DNA of 64,000 bases, taken from positions 88,533,152 to 88,597,151 of the forward strand of contig QVOM02000025.1 in NCBI GenBank assembly GCA_003586115.2, read 5' to 3'. The stretch's first letter is position 1. Each line of letters starts with the position of its first letter. This document shows positions 57,942 to 64,000 of the stretch, piece by piece. This DNA is from Salvator merianae (taxonomy: Eukaryota > Chordata > Lepidosauria > Squamata > Teiidae). Made by a program: the position numbers and the translations under genes. A model generated the notes under the pieces. The model was not told the origin of the DNA. It saw only the letters and a program-made list of their open reading frames with translations, and searched no databases.

Positions 57942-58133
57942 CAGCGACGGCCTGTGGCTTTAAGGGTGGGTGTTCGTAACCTGTGGGAAGTGCGTGATCG
58001 CTGTTCGCGGGGCCTCTGGGCCTCCGTACTGTCGCAGCTGTGACAGTACGGAGGCCCGAAGGCCCCACAAACAGCGATTGTGCGCTTTCCGCATGTTACG
58101 AACTCCCACCCTTAAAGCCACAGGCCGCCACTG
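57942..58133. mobile_element. hAT-like palindromic element, family A, copy 7
   Basis: CAGCGACGGCCTGTGGCTTT at the left and CACAGGCCGCCACTG at the right. The centre GTACTGTCGCAGCTGTGACA is itself nearly palindromic. The flanks TTCTCAGC and CTTTCAGC match at 6 of 8 with transitions only. Confidence 0.88.
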
Positions 58134-59049
58134 CTTTCAGCAACACTCCCAATAATTTAGTGTGCACTTCAGTCTATTCCAGGTTTCATAGACTTCCTTT
58201 TCTCCTTATTCACTGCGGACAGGGGACATCTGTTGTCGTGAAAAGTGACTTTTCAGCAAGCTGTGTGCGTTTATTCTTTTATTTGAAACATTTATATCCT
58301 GTATCTCCACGAGGAGTCCAGAAAGTTAAGAGCATTAAATATTACTAGTGATCAAGTGTAAACGTATAGCTTAAAAATATATCCTATTGAAAAAAAACCC
58401 AGCAGAATCTACCAAGATAAAAATAAGATGGAAGGTAATTGAGACAGGAGCAACCTAATCGTCTTCCCAAAGGCTCTCATAAATAACAGTTCCTGATCCA
58501 TTTTCAGGGGGGAAAAAAGAAAGGGGAGCACACAGACCTTTCAGTGATCGAACCATCTGCTGTGCCTGCAGAGTGTCCTAGTCTGCATTCCTGAGATCCA
58601 CAGGCAATGCAGATTCGTGTGTGAAACCCTGAACAACTGCTGCTAGCCAGTTCCAGGACGGGCCGCTTCATGATCCCTCAGAAGAGGACAAATGCCTGCT
58701 CCCTGGAGCCACACCCACTCTGGATGGTGTCAACATCTGTAGCTTGCCAACATCTGTAGAGCCATAATTTGGCTAGCACTGGTGTTCTACACAGGACTCC
58801 ACTGGCTGTTCTGAACTCTAGCTGTGCTAAAACTCTTTGAAGAAATAAGATCTCAAAGAAAGGGGATGCTTTTGATGCCTTCCAAATTAGACAATAAGTC
58901 AGATTTTGACATCCCATCCCAAATAAATGGCAAGAATTTGAATCCCGAGAGATTCCTGAAATCCTTGCAGATCCATTGCTCTTCATATTGAAAGATAAGA
59001 GAGAAGACAATCAAAACATGATCTTAAAGTGCTCTTGAACAGCTTGATA
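58134..59049. other. Intron sequence with a weak L2 tail
   Basis: 58265-58340 looks like a reversed L2 tail (TTTATTTGAAACATTTATAT, CCTGTATCTCC). A 110-codon minus frame (58678-59010) matches nothing I know. Confidence 0.4.
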
Positions 59050-59490
59050 GAAACGGTACAATAAGTTAATTCCAAATATTTCACCCTTAACCCTATGTGA
59101 CTCCATAACACCTTCTTCCCAACTATTAACAACATAAAATCAGACCTATATTAGATTCTCAGATTTTTACAATGTTGACAAGTTCCGTAAAGATCTCAAC
59201 ATACTGAGAAAATCCATACACAAACAGGAAAACATTGGTTGCTATTTTATTCTCCAACTCATTTCCTCAATAAACAAGAGTACAAGGCAACGCCCATTAA
59301 ATTGGTTTGAAAAATTTACAGAGCTTTTTCAACTATCAGCAACAGACGTATCAGCCATTTATATGGAGTTAATGGAACATCAGTTCTTTTCAGAGTTAAA
59401 ACAATTATGGGTAGTAGATCTGAAATGGAATGAAACTACTATCTCACAAATTCACCCTTTGATTCCAATTAAAGAGAATATTTGAAGAAA
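59050..59490 (+). mobile_element. Possible L1-type ORF2 C-terminal fragment
   Basis: The + strand yields RPLNWFEKFTELFQLSATDV, then SAIYMELMEHQFFSELKQLW and VVDLKWNETTISQIH. This spacing of SAIY, LW and DL is like vertebrate L1 ORF2 after the fingers-palm core. The match is by pattern only and may be wrong. Confidence 0.35.
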
Positions 59491-59499
59491 AAACCCACA

Positions 59500-59640
59500 A
59501 ATTTACTTTATTTACTAAATTTCTATAGCTGCCCAATAACCACAGGTCCTTTGAGCAGCTCACAATAAAAATTCATTAAAGTATCCAAATCCTTCATATA
59601 TGTATATAAAAACAACAGTACATAAAAACAATGTAATTTA
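59500..59640 (-). mobile_element. L2-like LINE 3' tail
   Basis: TTTACTTTATTTACTAAATT, TCTATAGCTGCCC and GAGCAGCTCACAATAAAAAT are a reversed L2-type tail. Confidence 0.6.
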
Positions 59641-59699
59641 AAAAAACCTAGATTAAAAATAAAATAAGACATTTAAAACCAGAACAGTCAGCTAGATCT

Positions 59700-60395
59700 C
59701 TAAGAGGAATCCAGCAGGAGCTGGATCAGGCTATGGCCCACCTAGTCCAGCATCCTGTTTCACACGGTGGCCCACCAATAGTTTTTCAACATTCTCAATA
59801 AGAATAAATAGGCAGAACCTTCACCAGCCCTTGACTACCTGCAAATGGGCTTTAGAGGGATCCTGCTTGTCTTTACAACCTGGAGGCATCCAGTCTGGTA
59901 GCCATCGATACACCTGACCTCCATCAATCTGTCCAATTCTTTCTTAAAGCTAACCAGGCTGATGGTTCTCACCACCTCTTCTGGTAGTAAATTCCATGGC
60001 CCCATGACTCTTTGGGTGAAAAAAATACTTTCCCTTGTCAGCCCATCAGCTTCATAGAGTGCCCCCTGGTCCTAGTGTTGTGTGATAGAGAAAAGAACTT
60101 CTCTCTGTCCACCTTATCCATACTGTGCCTGATTTTATATACCTCAGTCAGGTCTCCTCTTAAATGCCACTTGGCTGAAGAGGCCAAGGCGTTGCAGCCT
60201 GATTTCGTAAGGAAGGTGTTCCAGCCCTTTGATCATTCTGGTTGTCCTTTTCTGCACCTTCTCCAGTTCCACAATATCCTTTCTGAGGTGAGGTGATCAG
60301 AATTGTACACAAAATTGCAAGTGTGGCCTCACCATAGATTTATAAAGAGGCGCAATGACACTTGCTGACTTGTTTTCTATTCCCTTCCTAAAAAG
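59700..60395 (-). mobile_element. CR1-like LINE C-terminus and 3' end
   Basis: From AGCTGGATCAGGCTATGGCC through the reversed C-terminal codons (KYFFTQRV, RTRGHSLKL and FSLEK-type) to the region of GIENKSAS (GACTTGTTTTCTATTCCC). Interrupted by stops. Confidence 0.85.
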
Positions 60396-60715
60396 CTCAA
60401 GTAAATAAAAAGCTTTTCACCTGGTACCCAAAGGCATGCAGAGTTGGAGGCATCCATATGGCATGTAACACCTGCCCAATTAACTTATCCTATTAACTTA
60501 TCATATTTTTGTACCTATCATGGGTATAGGACCCAAACTGAAACCATTTTGGGAGGCAGTAAGGCAGACAATTAGAAAGCTATTAAATGAAAATATACGA
60601 TCTTTCTTTCAGGGGAGAAACCTCTCAAACGAGAAAACAAAATTTTGTCAAAATATGTTTGTCGCTGTCAAGTTGACAGTCACTCCAAACTGGAAATGTT
60701 ATTCAGCACTATTGG
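60396..60715. other. Intron sequence, no exon seen
   Basis: No feature recognised. Confidence 0.4.
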
Positions 60716-61140
60716 CAGCCCTGTCTTAGTGAGCATCTGCCTGCTCACAAGTGATGTGAGTCCACGCTGCGCAGAGATGCTAGCGATTGCAAGCAGGCTA
60801 GAGCCACTCCCGATTGCTACTAGCAGTGGAGCACAAAACTGTGCTCCACAGCTGTACCGGGAGCATCTAGACTGCTTGTGGTACGCAGCATGTTCACCTA
60901 CTTGCGGGTGCAAATGCTGCACTGTGTGGTGCAGCATGTTTCCAGTCACCATGGCAGCAGCTGGATATTTCCCTGGCTGCTTCCCATGGTGGGTGGCTAG
61001 CATTCATACTGCAAATGCTGGACACCCGTTTCTGGGATGTTCCAGCCCTCGCATGTGGGTGGCCACCGCACTGCGAGGGCTGTTCTATCTTGGAATGTTC
61101 GATTGCAAACCTTCCCAGGTGGAAAGTGTGAAAAGGCCCT
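60716..61140 (-). mobile_element. Foldback DNA element, family D, copy 6
   Basis: TTAGTGAGCATCTGCCTGCT hairpin at the left; TGGAATGTTCGATTGC and GAAAGTGTGAAAAGGCCC at the right. Opposite orientation to the copies at 5230, 12292, 33431 and 42817. Confidence 0.78.
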
Positions 61141-61193
61141 GTGTCTGTGTGTGTGTGAGTGAGAGAGAGAGAGGAAGGGAGGGAGGAAGGGAG
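61141..61193. repeat. (TG)n(AG)n(GGGA)n microsatellite
   Basis: A short compound simple repeat starting immediately after the family D end. Confidence 0.85.
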
Positions 61194-61328
61194 AAAAATC
61201 CCTTCTCTGGTCATTCTTAAAATCCTTACAACCTTAAGACAAAGAATTCTGTGCTGAGCTCACAGTTCTATTTTTTGCAGTATGACTGGAAAATGTAGCC
61301 TTACATAGTGTTCAGAATCAAGATTTAA

Positions 61329-61477
61329 CCTCATTTTTATTTCTAGCGGTTTTTGGATTGTTGTGCCGTGTTCCATAGTTCTTCTGAGAACCTAAGTTTT
61401 CAGATATATCTACGATATCCATCTTCAGAGGGTTTGACTTCTGGAAGAGTCAAAAACAACTGATGGTGTGTTGGATC
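61329..61477 (-). mobile_element. Penelope-like terminus, left arm of inverted pair
   Basis: On the minus strand it reads GAAGTCAAACCCTCTGAAGA and then GGATATCGTAG, TGAAAACTTAGGTTCTCAGA. It matches the right arm at 61577-61724. The CTGAAGA...GAAA core is described with that arm. Confidence 0.65.
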
Positions 61478-61576
61478 TCGTCATCCTTCTTATAGACGTC
61501 CGTTTGGAATGTTACCTTCTTGGCAGTTGTTCTTAGATAACAAGGAGTTGGTCTTTTCATGGCTGTAATCTGTAAA

Positions 61577-61724
61577 GATCCAACACACAATAAATTGTTT
61601 TTGACTCCTCCAGAAGTCAAACCCTCTGAAGATGGATATCGTAGCTATATCCGAAAGCTTAGGTTCTCAGAAGAATTATGGAACATGGCACCACAGCCCA
61701 AAAACTGCTAAGAATAAAAATGAG
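61577..61724 (+). mobile_element. Penelope-like terminus with hammerhead-like core, right arm
   Basis: CTGAAGA (61626-61632) is followed by a 6-bp stem GGATAT/ATATCC and then GAAA (61653-61656). Short CCT/AGG pairing can form outside the core. This is the arrangement of a minimal hammerhead ribozyme, a motif known from the ends of Penelope-like retroelements. The wording CTCTGAAGATGG...CGAAA...AGG and the CCACAGCCCAAAAACTG tail fit that group. Activity is doubtful because a T sits between core and stem. Confidence 0.6.
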
Positions 61725-62104
61725 ATTGAAACTGGCCGTGAAAGCCTACCAGGATTTAACCTCTTGCTAAGGTTACTTGAGTAAACAGAATTTTGAAAGC
61801 ATAAACATAAAGCTACCCCCATCTTTTTCTTTTTTTAACAAAAGTCTCCTGATTCGGAATGCTGCTACACTTTTGGATTTTGAAGTGCAAAATCTCTGAA
61901 TTCTGTCTGGGCTAGAGAGTTGCTTACATCCTACTTCTGAACATCTACTGTCTTTATATCTAGAGAAGTGTGTCTTCCTAAAGTTGAAGGAAAAGACAGG
62001 TAGTTTCTCTTGCCTGCTGCTCTGTGTGGTCTTAACAGATGGAAGGGACAGAAAGGAGAAAAGTGAAGGAGTGAGAGTTTATGTGAGGCTGTTTATGATG
62101 TAAA
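61725..62104. other. Intron sequence, no exon seen
   Basis: No feature recognised. Confidence 0.4.
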
Positions 62105-62750
62105 AATGTCACCTCACCTCAGAAAGGATATTGTGGAGCTGGAGAAGGTGCAGAAAAGGGCAACCGGAATGATCAAGGGGCTGGAACACCTTCCTTACGA
62201 AATCAGGCTGCAACGCCTTGGCCTCTTCAGCCTTGAAAAGGGGCGTTCAAGAGGAGATCTGATTGAGGTATATAAAATCATGCACGGTATGGATAGGGTG
62301 GACAGAGAGAAGTTTTTTTGTCTATCACAGAGCACTAGGACTAGGGGCCACTCTCTGAAGCTGATGGGTAGGAGAGTTAGGACCGACAGGGGGAAGTATT
62401 TTTTCACCCAGAGGGTCATCGGTCTATGGAATTTATTAGCAGAAGAGGTGGTGACAGCAATCAGTCTGGATGGCTTTAAAAAAGGACTGGACAGATTCAT
62501 GGAGGTCAGGTGTATCAATGGCTACTAGAATGGATGCCCAGGTATTGCCTCCAGGTTGGAAAGTATAGGCAGGATGTTTGTAAAACCATTTGTGGGGAGT
62601 CAAGAGCAGGCGAAGGTTCTGCCTTTTATTCTGCCTGAGAATGCCCAGAAGCCATTGGTGGGCCACTGTGTGAAACAGAATGCTGGACTAGATGGGCCGT
62701 GACCTGATCCAGCAAGGCTCCTCTTATGTTTTTATGTTCTTATATATAGG
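62105..62750 (+). mobile_element. CR1-like LINE, intact C-terminal frame and 3' end
   Basis: A 140-codon + frame (62106-62528) runs without a break: LRKDIVELEKVQKRATGMIK, GLEHLPYEIRLQRLGLFSLE, RSRGDLIEVYKIMHGMDRV, STRTRGHSLKLMGRR and KYFFTQRVIGLWNLLAEEV. This is the end of CR1-type ORF2 after the reverse-transcriptase core. The full 3' UTR follows, with tail CTTATGTTTTTATGTTCTTA. It is 5' truncated and so dead, but it is the best-preserved copy and defines the family. Confidence 0.92.
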
Positions 62751-62769
62751 CTATAAAATGATCAAATTT

Positions 62770-62960
62770 TGTTCTGCAAAGTAAAGGTAAAGACACCTTT
62801 GAGTCGAGCTCAACTCCTTGTGATCTCAGTGTTGAAACATCCATGCAGTATTTTGGCACAGGTGCACGAATGTTTTGTTATTACCTTCTCCTGAAAGATG
62901 CTGGAAATTGAACCTGTGATCCTCTGCTCTCTGGGTAGTTTTCTGTCCCTGAACTATGGC
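62770..62960 (-). mobile_element. tRNA-derived SINE with BovB-like tail
   Basis: GTAAAGGTAAAGACACCTTT and GAGTCGAGCTCAACTCC are the reversed BovB-like end typical of Sauria SINEs. GGAAATTGAACCTGTGATCC and a degraded head follow. Confidence 0.75.
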
Positions 62961-63062
62961 CATTCTTTGTAAATATAGAAGATTGTTTAAAGTAAGGTCT
63001 TATAGTTCATGTGCAAGGTTGGGTCAAAATACCACAGGGAAATGGTTTTATTGTGCTTATTT

Positions 63063-63140
63063 CATTATTTCATTTCATTTCAGGTTTTTTTGTATATCGC
63101 CTTTCCAAAAAATATTGCTCAAGGTGGTTTTACAACATCA
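63063..63140 (-). mobile_element. L2-like LINE 3' tail
   Basis: TTGTATATCGCCTTTCCAAA, AAATATTGCTCAAGGTGG and TTTTACAACATCACAAAAA are a reversed L2-group tail. Confidence 0.65.
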
Positions 63141-63275
63141 CAAAAATTTACACAAGTCATCTTCAAAATATAAGAATCATATAATTAATAATACATATGG
63201 TCAGAATAAAATAATACATAACGTACAGCAAATCACTACAGTAAAAATAGTTAGCAGTAGACAAAATCCAACAAG

Positions 63276-63322
63276 AACAGCTGTCATTTTGCCATCAGAG
63301 TGATGGCAAAATGACAGCTGTT
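63276..63322. repeat. Perfect 22-bp inverted repeat with 3-base loop
   Basis: The arms 63276-63297 and 63301-63322 are exact reverse complements (key core GTCATTTTGCCATCA), with GAG between them. No member of families A-E looks like it. Confidence 0.93.
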
Positions 63323-63839
63323 TATCTTTTGGGTTTAAGCTTCTCATGGATGGTTAAAACAACCCATTAACAGTCATTACTTCAAGTTATCTGTCCCCAT
63401 TGCCTTATATTCTGATGGAGGACTTTTCTTTTTAAACTGGCATTGTTTTTAAAAAAAGAAAAATCACCCTAATGGTCTTTGATGAGGTATAATAGCTTGT
63501 AATGCGCCAGCCACTGTAACATAATGACCTATTCCCTTCATTTCAAGAGTAGGTGAATTACCAAAAGATTTTCATGCCGCGTGTATGATCATATTTCTTG
63601 TCCTGGAAGAGACAATCTGAGAATTGTGCAAAAGGTCCTAAAGGCAACAGGCAGTGCTTCGTGCTTCGTGCTTCATGCGTGTGAAGTGGGTGCAGGCTCT
63701 GATGGGAAAAATGTGTGCTTTGACATGAGAATTCTCAGAGGCAGCTTTGTTCTTTGACTCATGAGTTAAGTCATTTCATGGTGGAAAGAGGTTTTGAAGA
63801 GAATGAGAGTGACATCATTTGTTTGGGATGGGGGACAAT
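63323..63839. other. Intron sequence, no exon seen
   Basis: A three-unit GTGCTTC run occurs near 63655. No exon recognised. Confidence 0.45.
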
Positions 63840-64000
63840 ATGGAGTGGACCTTGGTTGACCTTAAAAAACTAAGCAGGGTTGCACTGAGGTAGTATTTGG
63901 ATGGGAGACTGCCCAGAACTCTCAGCATTGTAGAAGTGACTGTAAGTCAAGGGAATATCCTGAAAGAAGGCAGGGACAAGCTGCTTTCATCTGGTACCAA
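63840..64000 (+). mobile_element. 5S-rRNA-derived SINE (cut by window end)
   Basis: AACTAAGCAGGGTTGCACTG and AGTATTTGGATGGGAGACTG, then CC, match the 5S rRNA internal promoter region (AGCTAAGCAGGGTCGGGCCTG ... AGTACTTGGATGGGAGACCGCC). The 5' half is diverged and the sequence after it is not 5S, so this is a SINE rather than a 5S gene. Confidence 0.82.

Larger units (their letters stand above)
18148..64000 (+). other. ATRN: ATRN intron 1 (runs past the window)
   Basis: No further attractin exon was recognised. I looked for the CUB-domain continuation, which in known attractins contains a VTDGP-type motif and a KTKCTWLIEG-type motif. The interval is filled with repeats, as expected for a long first intron. 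A short exon missed by eye cannot be excluded. Confidence 0.75.

Noticed and set aside
63880..63950. Possible 5S rRNA gene
   Set aside because: Only the internal promoter region matches; the 5' part is diverged and the 3' part is unrelated.
18148..64000. ATRN exon 2
   Set aside because: Searched by eye for the CUB-domain continuation and found nothing convincing.

Overview
The window looks like nuclear DNA of a squamate reptile (lizard or snake). It has one large vertebrate gene with a CpG-island first exon, surrounded by a dense mix of interspersed repeats. These include CR1-like and L2-like LINE 3' ends, tRNA-derived SINEs of the Sauria type with BovB-like tails, a 5S-rRNA-derived SINE, a DIRS tyrosine-recombinase retroelement and many short palindromic DNA transposons. 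There are no bacterial-type operons, no rRNA or functional tRNA genes and no CRISPR array. Species identity is inferred from repeat style only.

The only protein-coding exon I can support is the first coding exon of attractin (ATRN) at 17894-18147 on the + strand. It holds a start codon in good context, a leucine-rich signal peptide, the first EGF-like module and a phase-2 splice donor. It lies in a CpG island (about 17520-18340) with a perfect CRE (TGACGTCA) at 17544-17551. Everything from 18148 to the end reads as ATRN intron 1, so that intron is at least 45.8 kb here; I did not recognise exon 2. Bases 1-17500 are upstream intergenic DNA.

Region by region: 1-17500 holds LINE 3' ends, five kinds of palindromic element, and a 650-bp minisatellite (3414-4063) that is open in all three minus-strand frames. 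18148-36000 holds intronic repeats, a decayed DIRS recombinase (29380-30560) and L2 C-termini. 36000-49000 holds a CR1 reverse-transcriptase end, an L2-type endonuclease fragment, a tiny 67-bp hairpin element with a perfect 8-bp target duplication (40009-40075), a TAA-flanked 432-bp element (42256-42687) and a roughly 1-kb TIR transposon (47646-48642). 49000-64000 holds more LINE and SINE copies, an inverted pair of Penelope-like termini with hammerhead-like cores (61329-61724), a perfect 47-bp hairpin (63276-63322) and a 5S-derived SINE cut by the window end.

The most notable structure is a set of short foldback DNA elements that recur across the window. Family A is a GC-rich hAT-like palindrome with 8-bp target duplications (seven copies). 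Families B and E start GGCCCTTTCTGCACTT and show 3-bp duplications, so are Harbinger-like. Family C starts GTCCATCTACACC. Family D is about 440 bp with a hairpin just inside each end (six copies). Several are nested in other repeats, giving a relative order of insertion.
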